Positions 1 through 11,221 of a stretch of 64,000 nucleotides of DNA are shown here, piece by piece. Source of the DNA: Corallium rubrum. Its lineage: Eukaryota; Cnidaria; Anthozoa; Scleralcyonacea; Coralliidae. Positions within the stretch are counted from its first letter, which is position 1. Each line of letters starts with the position of its first letter. The stretch covers positions 6,964,188 to 7,028,187 of the forward strand of contig OZ036005.1 of NCBI GenBank assembly GCA_964035015.1, read 5' to 3'. The notes under the pieces are model-generated. The model saw only the letters and a program-made list of their open reading frames with translations, was not told where the DNA came from and made no database searches. The translations under genes and the position numbers were made by a program.

Positions 1-116
1 AGATATTTAATGGCCACAAATGGTCCCTTTGTTATTTTACTCCGTCTAATGCAAGACAAGTATATTGTTATATTGTATTATACTTTACTCATCAGTAAAA
101 AAACTCTTAAGGCCTG

Positions 117-505
117 TGCCAAACGGCGTATTTTTCATGCGCCGTATAAAATATGAGAATTAAGTTCATGAAAAATACGCCGTCTGTAACCATTAAATAC
201 GGAATTGCATTAAGTTCGACAGTGTCATTAAATACGACGAGCCCAGTCGTATAATACGACTCAAGTACGGCGTTGGTGCAGACGGCGTACTATTCACGCG
301 CCGAATAAAATGCATACATTAATTTACAATATCATAATACATTTTCTATCCACAATTCATGTTTGTAACATCGTTTCCAGACCTACGACTCGAGAACTGT
401 AATTTATTCGACTTATTAAATACGACGAAAATACGCCGTATAACTCAACAGGAACAATTTCAGAATTTGGGTTGACTATATTTTTCATGCGCTGTATAAA
501 ATACA
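117..505. repeat. cluster of a short GGCGTATTTTTCATGCG-type repeat
   Basis: A roughly 35-bp motif built around GGCGTATTTTTCATGCG followed by CCGTATAAAAT recurs near 127, 276 and 478, with an inverted copy near 165-185. The copies are diverged. It looks like broken ends of a small inverted-repeat element. No coding potential is seen in 1-767. Confidence 0.5.
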
Positions 506-767
506 TGCCTGAGGGTTCATGCGTCTGGCATTAGACTGGGTAAAAATAATAATAATAAAGTCGTTTTTAAATGTCTCTCGGTCATTAATCGGTTAAGAAC
601 TATAAAGCAAGATACGTTCCACAGTAATATTCCTAGCAGTTCTATATTTAATATCTTTGCAACCAGTTGACCTAAAAAGATTCTATGCTGCAGCAAACAA
701 TACATAGCTCTGAGCTGTTTTGACTAATAGAGGTTTAATATCTTTAGTACAATCTTTCTTTAAATAG

Positions 768-1275
768 GACAAGACGCCTGGGTCAGGAGTTCACTTGGGC
801 TTCTGGCAAAGTACGGAGGTGCTTGGGCGAAAGATACGGATTGTAGTGTTATTGCAGCAATCACAAAATCCAAGCCTGAATCGAAGGCCTCTTTCCTCCA
901 CATAGGCTCCATACCACACTAGCAAAGGTGGGGGTGGGTCAAGGAAGATCAGATCGAATGCTAAATGTGGTGCATACTTCGCAGAGGTGAACATATTTAC
1001 GATCAAGACAGTTGTCAGCCACATCTGATCACTGTTAAGCTACAAAGTCAGTCAGCCTACTTGGAAATCTACCAACAATGTGCAAGAACACCTTGATCAA
1101 AAAGCAAAGCTGCTCAACCTTTTGTCCAACTCCAAAAGTAAAAGGAGCGAAGAACTTACAACATGCCTCACAGACTCACTCCATCAACATGGCTAACATA
1201 GTAATGGAAGTAACAAGTGCAAAAATGCAAAATCATGACACCCAAAAAGGAAAAGCCGAGCTGAAATCTAGACTC
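768..1275. repeat. dispersed direct repeat, copy 1 (second copy at 58399)
   Basis: About 500 bp closely resembles 58399-58815 in the same orientation. Both begin at AAGACGCCTGGGTC and share long blocks such as GATCAGATCGAA and TGTGGTGCATACTTC. Copy 1 carries an extra segment near 840-920. Short open frames occur on both strands, but conservation is at DNA level, so I do not call a gene. The family is not recognised and no terminal inverted repeat or target duplication is evident. Confidence 0.7.
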
Positions 1276-1518
1276 ACCACAGGTAGCCCGAGTAAAAATA
1301 TATTGATGCAGAATTTGAAACCCAAAGCAGAACTTCAAACTAAAACGAACTATGGTAAGCTGAGGTTTTATCCTCTAGGCCACACCAATTTAATTTGTTG
1401 TTTTACGAACTTTCTGGTCAAAAACTTAAGATCGGAGATCGGTAAAAACAAAAAAATAACATTGTGAAATATGGTGAAAACAGAACACTCAATGACAAAC
1501 TGTGTCAAATATTAAATA

Positions 1519-2524
1519 CAGTGAAACCTGAGTTTTCCGACCCCCATGTTTTCCGACCACCTGTCCTATACGACCACTTTTTCTGGCACGGATGATTTGT
1601 AGTTGAAATATACCTTCAATGAGCGACCACCTGCCTTACGCGACCAGCGACCGGTTTTTTGTGTCCCAAACAAGATATTTACCTGTTATTAGCGACCAAC
1701 TCAATGTAAAACTGCCGAAATACGTTAAAGAAATACCCGTTTTTTCGTAGTAAACAAAGGCGAATGCGACCACATGTGAAAACAAGAAACCGGAAGTGTT
1801 TCCCAATTGCCGTGTTGCTTCTCTTTTGAGCATTATTTGATGAAAATCTGTGTGAATTTCTCCTCCCAAAGCCAAATACTTTTTAGTTGAAGTTTGAGAG
1901 TTAATACAATGACTGAACAATCCAAAACCATGAGTAATATTTGTTAACTTTAGACAAGATGATCTTGACGATCGTTTACCGCGACAAGTTTGTATATTTT
2001 ACAACGGCTTTTTAACTTGGAAAGGAAAGTGTCAAAAGTCACAAAACTGAGTGTTCACATCTAATAAATACTACTGGAAGATCGTAAATAAAGCAAGCGC
2101 TTTTAACAAGACCAAACCAGCGCAAAAATTGAATCTGAAACGTAACAAAAACACAGCGCAAAAACTGAAGTGAACGACAGTACGAGACCATTTTGATGTG
2201 GAGAACATCGCTGTATAAAGGTCATGATATTAAACACACAAATGTCAAATTTCTTTTATTTTAATATCCAAATAACATATTAACATTAATAAATCAAGAC
2301 TGCACTTCTTTGAAGTGTTCTTGCTTTTTCCACTTCCCTTGTAAATCTTTATAAATCACCATTTTCCTAACCTTGAAACAATGTTTATATAAAGAACCGC
2401 TGCGTCGCGGCGCTGCCAAAATGGCTGCCATGACGTCACATCACTACCTGTCTGAACGACCACCTGTCCTCAACGACCGCTTTTTTGTGGCACCAGGGGT
2501 GGTCGCAAAACTCAGGTCTCACTG
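1519..2524. mobile_element. TA-flanked TIR transposon, pogo/Tigger-like, non-autonomous
   Basis: The left end is CAGTGAAACCTGAGTTTT and the right end is the imperfect inverse AAAACTCAGGTCTCACTG. TA dinucleotides flank both ends (1517-1518 and 2525-2526), as expected for Tc1/mariner-type insertion. Subterminal CGACCACCTG motifs repeat at both ends. The 1,006-bp interior has no transposase-like frame, so it would be a deletion derivative moved in trans. Family placement rests on TIR style and TA duplication only. Confidence 0.7.
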
Positions 2525-2526
2525 TA

Positions 2527-3218
2527 GTTATAAACATGCATTCTTATTGGTCAAAACCCCAGCTGTTATAAACAGCCAATCAGACACACTGTATAAAGTT
2601 GCTCGTCCATCGCTTGTTCAAAAGTACTCAAACCGTATTATTAATTTCAAACAAGGTGAAGTTGATACCGTATTTTTTTTCCGATTTTGAAAATATCAAG
2701 TTCGGCGGGTGTGTAAAACAGCAAACTAAATTGGTGTGGCGCCAGAGGAAATTACATGAACTTTTACAGAGGGTATTTTCTGGACCTTGTTAAAGAGATT
2801 ATTACCACATTTACAATGTACTGCACATGGTGTACTTGCCAATTTTTGAACAAATGTCACAACTTCTTCACAGCAAACAAGGGGATTTAAAAGAAAATAT
2901 AATCTTATCTTTTTATCTATTAAAAAAGTGCTTACAGGTCAACCATTATAATATGTTTATGCTGGACAGCAGCTGCAGTATGTCAATTTAATATTCTTTT
3001 TCAAAAACAGCCTATCCAATAATTTTTCTCAAACCATATTAATTTCTTAGATTCTTTTTACAATCAGAAATATACTTTCAACTCCTTGTATGCAAATGGA
3101 ATATTGCACCGAATTAAAGTACAGATTCATTTTTAGAAACACACCGAAAATAGACTTAGCTCTTTGTTGATTATATTTTGCCATGAATCTGATGTAATAT
3201 TCATTAATGAAAATATAT
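2527..3218. other. no gene seen
   Basis: AT-rich sequence downstream of the TIR element. I see no conserved open frame, RNA gene or clear repeat. It probably belongs to the large first intron of the RNF19-like gene or to its 3' flank. Confidence 0.4.
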
Positions 3219-3328
3219 TTATATAAATAAGTTTTGTGGAAACACCACGTAAAATATTTCTTTGCTAAGCTTTCGGCCTGTTGACTCAAATATTTTACGT
3301 GGTGTTTCCACAAAACTTATTTATATTA
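3219..3328. repeat. foldback hairpin, about 41-bp arms
   Basis: The arm at about 3219-3259 is the reverse complement of 3288-3328, centred on GTGGTGTTTCCACAAAAC, with a spacer of about 28 bp. The near-perfect match suggests a young foldback or a recent inverted duplication. It could form a stable hairpin RNA if transcribed. Confidence 0.8.
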
Positions 3329-4100
3329 CTTTATCGCCATGAAAACGTTCAAAGAAAATATATTTGTTGAATTTAATGTTTAATAACTACCAATATCACA
3401 CTGCACTTGAATCTTTCACTATGATAAAAGTCCTTGTTAATTAATGGACAATATAATATACTAACTGGTTATCCCAAAAATATTCTCATAGTGGCACTAT
3501 ATTTGCATTCCACTTCCCAAATTATTTTTTTTCTATTTTTATTGGGTGTTGAATAACCAAAAACCAATCTGATTTCCAACAAATTTCATTCAATTAATTG
3601 GTCAGACTGAAGAACAGAATTGCAACAATATTCTACAAGTTTGGCACTGCACTTCTTAATTCTATAGCCATGAATTATTAAGTAAAAATGTTATTTTCAT
3701 TTATATATTTTATACCACAGCCCTTGCCCAGAGATGCACTTGATCGTGTCAAAATATGCATGGTGTGCCTGTGATCATGTGCGTGCATGTACAAGTGCTC
3801 ATATCACTTGTGGAGTTTTAGCATATTTAAATAGATAAAAAAAAGTTAGTTGCTGCGAGCCATAAGGCGAGCAGCTCACTAATCTTGATGAAGTCTGGGC
3901 AGAGTTTATATGCCTTCACAAACTCGATTCTTAGGATTTCGTGGGTGATGATCTTCGGTATACGCAATGTCTACCGATCAGCGGCAGGCATTATTAAATT
4001 GTGCGCTACGCTACACCACGTTGTCTTTCTTCCTTGAGGACTTTTCTTGGCAAGTTGGCATTGTTTGGCGCTGGGATATATTGATTTATTAAAGAGAAGT
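3329..4100. other. no gene seen
   Basis: AT-rich non-coding DNA. Near 3851-3875 a GCTGCGAGCC...GGCGAGCAG segment is shared with 10583-10620, in each case upstream of the GRQC-box repeat, so both sites look like pieces of one dispersed element. Confidence 0.35.
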
Positions 4101-4240
4101 GTATTTTTCTACTATACTATTATATCAAACTCAACTCTATTTGTTGCTGGAAGTATATATCAAGGCCACAAAAGGCTTAGCGACATTTCGAGGGGCAGAC
4201 AGTGTATTAATACGAGTCTTTGTTCATTAGTTTTTATATG
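4101..4240 (+). mobile_element. fossil fragment with a GSIxQxHxR..SRGRQC protein box, copy 1
   Basis: Plus-strand translation gives LFVAGSIYQGHKR followed by DISRGRQC. A second diverged copy lies at 10790-10935 (LFVAGSIHQSHER, DISRGRQC). A box with a cysteine after SRGRQ resembles the N-terminal catalytic block of deubiquitinase-like cysteine proteases known from herpesvirus tegument proteins and some large mobile elements. That resemblance is from memory and is tentative. This is a broken remnant of a repeated element, not a host gene. Confidence 0.4.
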
Positions 4241-4302
4241 ACATTCCACACAATTGTGCCAGATGATATCACTTAATATTTTAAGAAGTTATTGTCAACA
4301 CT

Positions 4303-4455
4303 CACGTCACGCGTACAAAATTGAGCCATTAAAGATGGCAACAGCCGTTATTGCTGCAAATCAACAACCTAAAACTGCATAGATTGCCATTCTTCACTTC
4401 AAGCAAGATTGCTGATGTCATCACTCTTTAATGGCTCGATTTTATACGCATCACG
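4303..4455. mobile_element. palindromic MITE-like element
   Basis: The arm 4303-4334 (ACGTCACGCGTACAAAATTG, then AGCCATTAAAG) is mirrored by 4422-4455 with a few mismatches. The 90-bp centre is unremarkable. A foldback MITE of about 150 bp fits. No clear target duplication was found. Confidence 0.65.
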
Positions 4456-5380
4456 TCCATGTTGAGGAAAACGTCGCATGCTTAAGCCCTTTAATTGAAA
4501 ATGCTTCGGACGATAACAAGTATTTTACTACTAAATAGTAAATGGTAGCAACTCGCAGCACTTCACTTTTGATAAAAACTTCTAGTTAGTAAGTTATTTT
4601 GCCGTTTTTGATTTAGTTTAATAGTTTCTGAGATATAGGCTTTTAAATGTGCCACTAACTAACTTTTTTTGCTCTATTCATATGCATTAAAATCCCACAT
4701 AGTGATGTAAGCACTTTAAGCATAGCTGACGTACAGCAGGTACAGTATTAAATAAACAACGAAAGATACAAGTACTTAGTCTGCTGGAGCAATAAAACGG
4801 CATGCAGCAGTGCAATATTTGTATGACACCTGCTCAGATTTAGTAGATGCATGAAAATGAGCGCCTTGAGTCTCCAAGGAACACTTTTTATAGAGCATGT
4901 CTGTTTTACTCCAGGCAAGGCCTGACCACACATACTAGAGATGAGCCGATTGCTAAGAAGTGTGGATAGCCAATTAGATTAATCAGTGGCCAATCACGGC
5001 ATATAATCGGCCAAAGCTGATTAAGGTGAAAAGGCGATGTTACACACAAAACAATATTCAATGATGTAGTTTTAATGCAAACATCGCAAATAATAACAGA
5101 ACATTAACAATAAAATTATGCCACTCAAATGTACGTATTCTAGCATGTCTAGATTATTGGAATTATAGCATAAACTTAGTAACCAAAGTCTAGCATTGGC
5201 AAATTATGGCACAGGAACAAAAGGGTTTCATTTTTTGAAGTGAAGACAGCGAAGAAATGAGAAGACAGCGCTGATTTCAAGTATTTTTGTAAGATGAAAG
5301 AAAAATTTGTGCATAATCAGCAAAAAGATGATTATGTGTTAAACACATTTCTCTCTAAGGCCAAAAAAAAATAATACCGT
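4456..5380. other. no gene seen
   Basis: AT-rich sequence without a convincing open frame, RNA gene or long repeat. Confidence 0.4.
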
Positions 5381-5690
5381 AGAATCCCGAAAGTAGTGGC
5401 CCCCAAAAGTAGCGACAAATTTGAGATGTCTACAAAACTTCTGAAAGTAGCTCCCCCCCGTAAGTAGCAGCCCCCCAAGTCACCGCTTGATTAACTCGAA
5501 AGTGTTAAGTTTCAACTATCAACGTACCAAAGTGTATAACAGTCAGAGTTAAAATGGCATAAGGAAAAACTAAAGCATATTAAATGTGGTAAATAGGAAA
5601 GAACAAAGAAGAATATTCCCACAGTATGTTAATGTATTTTACCACCCGAAAGTAGTGGCCCCCCGAAAGTAGCGGCCCCCAACAGCAGAT
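5381..5690. repeat. AAAGTAGYGGCCCCC repeat, Tigger-like end fragments
   Basis: Variants of GAAAGTAGTGGCCCCC occur near 5389, 5404, 5441, 5462, 5647 and 5665, mostly in direct orientation, starting after ACCGTAGAATCCC. A related ACCGTAAAGTTCCC...AAAGTAGCGGCCCC end lies at 19044. Such ends resemble pogo/Tigger-family termini. The interior is not recognisable. Confidence 0.5.
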
Positions 5691-6129
5691 AAAACCTATT
5701 ATATATTGTATTATTATATATACTGTATATAAAAAAAATTTTTTAAATAAAATGTTTTTCCGACCTACCTACCCATATAAAACATGGCTATGAAACCTGA
5801 AACCAACTATTTTTTTTAGCCTAAGGGCCTTTAATAATCATTCTGAGTCCCTTGGAACAATATTCAAAATAAGAGTAGCATAGTGAAGTAGCACGTCTTA
5901 TATCTCCTGCGCAAGTTCTTTCATGTTTTGAATGACGTCAAACTTGACAGCGTATTATAATTACACATGAGACAGCTTTGTGTGTGTTTACCAAATAATA
6001 TATATTGTTTTTGTTCTGAAGATATAATAGCAGACAGCTAACCTTTCATGTTTGTTCTACACATTTCACACAAGCAGTACAAGTAAATTTTACTTATTTA
6101 AAACTACAGCAATCAAATGACTGATCATC

Positions 6130-6450
6130 TTAACCATTTGCTGCCCAGCTGTCTGAGAGCCATTGATGAGTAAAATCATTGGACAAAATAATAAAAAGGC
6201 ATGAACAGGTTAAAGGGTTAACCCATTGCTGCCTAGGATGTCTGAGGATTCTCCCTTTGATGAAGAAAATCATCTGACCAGTTAGACAGGCTAAATAGAG
6301 AGGGGCCATTTTTGGCAGGCCCAGTAAGGAATGGGTTAATCACTTGTTAGCCATTGCTACACAGACTGGCTAAAGGGTCTTCTCTTTGATGATTAAAATC
6401 ACCTGGTGTTAGACAGAGTAAAATCAGAAAGAGATTGGGTGTCATTTGCC
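6130..6450. repeat. tandem diverged copies of a GATGAGTAAAATC repeat
   Basis: About three diverged units contain a TTAACCCATTGCTGCC start, a GATGA..AAAATCATCTG core and GTTAGACAG. Related pieces sit at 22347-22446 and near 25060-25110. The unit looks like a small dispersed repeat with inverted AACCCTTTGACT ends, best preserved at 22347. Function unknown. Confidence 0.55.
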
Positions 6451-6749
6451 TGTTCAGGCACTGAGGAATAGGTTTTTATGTAATTGAACATCACAATTTT
6501 TGCTACCAAGCTTTGGCTGGTCATCAAATATGTTTCATGGGTCATTGACTCAAGTCCAATTGTTCAATATTTTGAGCCCTGCAGTTTTTCATATTTATCT
6601 AAATTCATAACAAAAAAATCCCAGAAAAAAGCAATGCCAGTACAAATGTGAAAAAAACATAATTGGGTGAAGACAAATGTAGCAATTAAATATAAATTTG
6701 TGGTAACTAACTTGTGAAATATTAAATATAAAAAAAACACACAACTCAC

Positions 6750-7570
6750 CTCAAATAATGTAAATCAGAAATTTCTTTCATACACAACCAACAGAACTCA
6801 GCACCACACACAGCACAGGTCATATGATTACATGTACCATCATCCAGTTTAATAATGAAAGCACCACACCTTGGGCAAGGCTTCATGTCTTCACCATTCA
6901 ACAAGCCTTTTCCCTCAGTCATGGGTAGTGAACGAATATTGGAGGCCCTCCTTTGCCTTGCCATGTCGCATGTCAAATTGGGGTGCCAGATTTGCTTACA
7001 ATGGTAGCAGAATTCAGTTTTACACTTCTCGCGTTCGCATGTAAGCTTTGGGCAACTGGCACAACCGGCTGCGATCACGGCGTAGCCGCAGTCAGGAGCA
7101 GGGCACCAACGACAATCAGGATCTGACACCAAAGTTCGTCTTAGCGTGAATTCGTTGTACTTGTTCATCAATGTCTCATCATTTAGCACAAATCTGATAT
7201 CGCTTGGGTGAAATCGCTCTGAGCATTCGGGACAAGTCAAGTTAATACGAGATTCATTGATTTCTATGGTCATATACTGTCGTAAACAATCGCCGCAAGT
7301 TCTGTGTTCACAAGTCGAGATATCGGGAAAGAGCGATTGTGGTTTGACCACATAGCATACAGGACACACGGCAACAGCTTCGGCGCTGTTTTTTCGAGAA
7401 TTATGCGAAATACCGCCTTCCTTGCTTTGTTTCGTTTCGTCGCTCTTTCGATTTTTCGCGCTACGTCCGAAAACACTTCTCATCGACGAGCGAAAGCGAC
7501 CAGGTTTTTTCGTCGTTGTTTCCATACTTTTGGTCGACTCGCCGTCGGGGTCTGTTTGGAGTTCGCTCAT
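6750..7570 (-). CDS. RNF19A/B-like RBR E3 ubiquitin ligase, first coding exon
   Basis: The exon encodes 273 residues plus two bases. A basic, Ser-rich N-terminus (1-65) precedes RING1 (C69, C72, C87, H89, C92, C95, C113, C116), an IBR with the RNF19-typical [18 protein letters not shown] block (about 150-201) and the start of RING2/Rcat with the catalytic-type DGTCNHMTC (C247) and [18 protein letters not shown] ligases load ubiquitin on that cysteine; RNF19 proteins are membrane-anchored, so transmembrane segments should lie in later exons. The ATG at 7570 follows an in-frame stop. A donor (AG|GTGAGT) ends the exon at 6750 in phase 2, within the codon where RNF19 proteins have Ser after HYL. 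No later exon is recognised at lower coordinates, so intron 1 probably exceeds 6.7 kb. RNF19A versus RNF19B cannot be decided. Confidence 0.93.
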
Positions 7571-8788
7571 TTCTCCACTTCGGGTATATCACTATCAAGC
7601 ACAATATTTTGATTAAGTGGGCTCCGTGTCTCAACAGGCCACAGACGCTTCACTCCTGTCCCTTCCACTCGTCTCACACCTCAAACCGGGTTTGTTCACA
7701 CGAAAAAGCGTACCTTGAAAGGCTTTCAATCCTAGAAAATGAAGCAGAACAATCGATTAAGAAAGCCTCGAGCACCCCAACACTCCAACAGGCCAACAGC
7801 AGCCTTTTGTATTATTATTGGGATTTAGTTTTGAACATTGCGGACAAAAAATATAAACCTGTTTAGAACGGCGAACTTAAAACATCAGTCTTTCGTTTAA
7901 GGATTCGTTCACGTAAAAGCCCGGCTCGGTTTAGTTTCTAACTGGACATTGGTTGTAGCAAAAAGTTTCCCCGAAGCAACAGCCCACATTTGTTACAAGA
8001 CGTCGTTTACCGTCCTCGATAACTCTCAAAAACAAAATACAAGATAAAACAGAAAATACGACAACCCAGACCGCAAGACCAAGTTAAGATAGTAGCTGAG
8101 TACATAAAGTTGCCGTCTTAGTAGAAGAAAGTCAAGAATATTTAATAAAATACCTTAAAATACCTTAAAATAAACCAGGAAATATAGAGCAACGACACTC
8201 GCTTCTCACTTGGCTTCTTTCGTCGTTTAAAAAACAATGGTCATGTGACAAAACAGACGTGTTGCCCATATATGGACTACGCCAGGTTCAGGCCTAGACG
8301 CGCGCATTATAATTTTGGACGCGCGCCAGATTAAATAATCTTACGTAATTTTTTATAATTAATCTGCCTGATCACCAGTAATCAATAATCAACCCCATTA
8401 ATAATTTCAGGCAAATGTGATGATTGTTGACAGCGTATATTTTGCATTATGCATTAAATTAAACACTACCTGGTGTCGTTTTCTACTCCATTACTATATT
8501 TTTATTTAACTTTATAAGAAACGCTACCTCGGTCCGTCAATCCTGTCCACTGAAGTGACCGAACCTGCAATTGGATTGGGTTTTTATCCCATACCATCTA
8601 AAAGTTAACCTACACTCGTACAAGCGTTATTTTAATGAAAATAGTGCTTCTTTGATATTAATTTCACAACTCGATGAATACACATAACTAGTAAGTATTG
8701 AAGGAATAGTTGGATGAAATTATAGATGTCATGAAAAACGTTTGTCAAATTCATGCGACAATGGCGTAAGATGCACACCATGTCCTGT
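7571..8788. other. 5' flank of the RNF19-like gene
   Basis: It contains the promoter and 5' UTR of the minus-strand RBR gene by position, and is relatively CpG-rich near 7600-7900. Open frames on the plus strand here lack recognisable domains. No clear TATA box or repeat was identified. 8340-8760 is AT-rich and featureless to me. Confidence 0.35.
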
Positions 8789-9149
8789 CAGGGACGTAGC
8801 CAGGGGGGGAGCCGTGGGAGCCGCGGCTCCCCCCCTTTTGATATAAAACGACAGACATGTAACTACAAAATTGATGCAATATGAATTGTGTCAGGAAATA
8901 AACTGTAAACAGTGTATTCAATCTACTGAGTGTATGCATTTTGAGTATCTATGTGACGTTTGCGTGTTTTGAGTATTTTATATGACGTTTTTTTACCTTT
9001 AGAGTCTGTAAAATCTTCCTCCAAAAGCAAGGAAATGGCATTTCAGCGACTCTCGATTTCAAAATTTCCCGGGGGAGCATGCCCCCGGACCCCCTTAAAA
9101 TTTTTTTTATTTCGGCTCCCCCCCTTTCAAAATCCTGGCTACGTGCCTG
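8789..9149. mobile_element. hAT-type MITE with 8-bp target-site duplication
   Basis: Terminal inverted repeats are CAGGGACGTAGCCAGG and CCTGGCTACGTGCCTG. The flanks 8781-8788 and 9150-9157 are both TGTCCTGT, an exact 8-bp duplication, the hAT hallmark. C- and G-runs lie just inside the ends. The 361-bp body has no transposase. Copies or fragments recur at 17699-18018, 36535-36690 and 37797-37930. Confidence 0.88.
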
Positions 9150-9563
9150 TGTCCTGTTCCACACTAAAAGTGACAAAAACCATATCTTTTGAGGTACGTT
9201 TAGTCAAGTACCCCCGGGAGTAATATCAAGACATATATATTATGTATTTTCTGAGTGTCTCTCGCAGTCTCGTAGACGCAAAGTCAAAACTGTGACGTCT
9301 TCTGATGTATAATACTGTTTGTGCTTGACACTATTGACAGATTATTCGACAGATTATTCGGGGAATTATCTGGAAGAAAAATTGTATTTTTAACACTATT
9401 GGTGAAGAACTTTTTAACTGATTAAGCCAGACATCGGTAATTAATGCTTTAATAGTAAAATAAAACTCCTTTAGAAACATAGGATACGGTATATATTGTG
9501 CAGAAGCTAGCATGAATAGTTAATATTCTGTCTGATATTGAACGAAAATGGCAAGCTGGTTAA

Positions 9564-10248
9564 AGCTCGGGATACAAGTGCGATTTTTTCTCGCGCCGGC
9601 AACGCAACGGGTCAAATTTCATTGCGTTGCTGGCGCGAGAGAGGAAATCGCGCATCGTTGCCGAAAGTTAAAATGGTTTAACTTTCCGCAAGGATTGCCG
9701 AAAGTATTAAATTACGTAGGCATTGTTTTAGCCTGGTTTTAGCAGGAAACACAGTGTTTATTTCAGACTGGCTAATAAAATTCGCTTTAGAATGATCAGT
9801 TTGATGTAGAGCATGCTAGTTTTCTTTCCTTGAATAGTCTCGGTTTAGTACAGATATAGATTAGTCGACCGTCGATGTTATCAGAGAAAGTAGCGACGAG
9901 AATGACAATCTTACTATCCTTCAAATTTAAAGTATGAAAATCACATTCGCATGGATTCTTCAACTTGAAGAATCAAAGTATCAGGGACAGCTAATAATGG
10001 AAATCGTTCACAAAAATAACATTCTTTCCATTCAACGTTTTAAACGCTTTGTTTCTATCAGAATCGACTTCACAGCAACAGCATTGCCGAAGCCAACGCT
10101 TCGCTCTTCGACACGTCATGGTGTCACTATTGCGACCCCGTCATAAAATTACCACACGTGTAGCCACTTCTCTCGTACCGGCAACGCAATAACTTTTGAC
10201 CCGTTGCGTTACCAGCGCGAGAAAAAAATCGCACGTGTATCCCGAGCT
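9564..10248. mobile_element. TIR element with TAA duplication (PIF/Harbinger-like MITE)
   Basis: Long inverted repeats of about 55 bp start AGCTCGGGATACAAGTGCGA on the left and end with the inverse TATCCCGAGCT on the right. Inside them are motifs GGCAACGCAACGG and CTCGCGCCGG. TAA flanks both sides (9561-9563, 10249-10251), which fits the TWA target of PIF/Harbinger. A second inverse of the GCAACGC motif sits within each terminus. The 685-bp interior has no recognisable transposase. Superfamily is inferred from the duplication only. Confidence 0.7.
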
Positions 10249-10251
10249 TAA

Positions 10252-10789
10252 TGACCACACTAGATGTTCAACAGATTTTTCTTTATTGATACCTTGAAAA
10301 TAAATGCTGTAGCTCGTCGGTTATTGCGATAATTTCACGCTGAAAAGATGGGAAATGCTATTCTGGGCGTTCAAATTTTCCGGGGAATAATGCCCCCGTA
10401 CCCCATTACTAGTTCCGATCCCCTGTCGGGGAACACTTGGCGCCGCCGCTGGACTCACTATGGTATCGTACTTGAAAGCTTGCTATATATACACAGTAAA
10501 ATTAACCTGGCTATTTCGAACAAGAGTTGACTTTCCTTCATGCAGTATATACAGTATATTTTAACCGTTTTATATTATAATTGCTGCGACTCACAGGCTG
10601 CGAGCCCCCAGGCGAGCAGGAAATATTCTTGACGGGATCTCGATATTTGTGCGATTTTTGTTGCATGCTCAAAATCATATCTCTGTCTGACACCACGTAT
10701 GTCCAGCGGGATACTTCGACCGTTTTCGCCTTGGATCTCTTCAACTTCAATCAGAGAACACTTTAAGTGTAGTGGATTAGGTAAGTGTT
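10252..10789. other. no gene; repeat debris
   Basis: Near 10345-10425 a segment with TTCAAATTTTCCGGGGAATA and CCCCCGTACCCC resembles the middle of the hAT MITE family. Near 10583-10620 a GCTGCGAGCC...GGCGAGCAGG segment is shared with 3851-3875. No gene is visible. Confidence 0.4.
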
Positions 10790-10935
10790 CGAATTCGCAA
10801 ACTAATCATGCCAAATTCAAACTTATTTGTTGCTGGAAGCATTCATCAAAGTCACGAACGATTCGGTGACATTTCAAGGGGAAGACAATGTTCTTTTATG
10901 AGTTTTTCAGTGTTGTTTATGTGCTCAGAGTTTGG
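10790..10935 (+). mobile_element. fossil fragment with a GSIxQxHxR..SRGRQC protein box, copy 2
   Basis: Translation gives NSNLFVAGSIHQSHER and then DISRGRQCSFMSFSVLF, matching copy 1 at 4101-4240 at protein level. It is a remnant of the same repeated element. Assignment to a cysteine-protease block of a large mobile element is tentative. Confidence 0.4.
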
Positions 10936-11221
10936 CTATCAAACTGACTGGGCCGCTTCCACAGTACTGCCCACTATATATCTACTTGCAGCATTTCCCT
11001 TGCAATTTGTATTCTTTATCAGTCTGCGTGCAGACCAGTGCATGGTGCAGACTCGGGAAACGAGGGCGTATTTTGACGTCATCAACTAATTTCCGGTTTC
11101 TTGATGGACATGTGTAATATTGTTACGAAATAGTTCATCCGTTTAGTTCCTGAACTGTCACCAAGCTCTGCTGTATAAACTGTATTTGAACGATATAAAC
11201 TCCACAAAGCTCGAGGAAATA

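Noticed and set aside
1078-1467. 129-codon frame MCKNTLIKKQSCS
   Set aside because: First half lies in a dispersed repeat whose second copy at 58615 does not keep the frame.
7304-7866. Plus-strand frames over the RNF19-like exon and its 5' flank
   Set aside because: Shadows of the minus-strand exon; no domain and no splice support.
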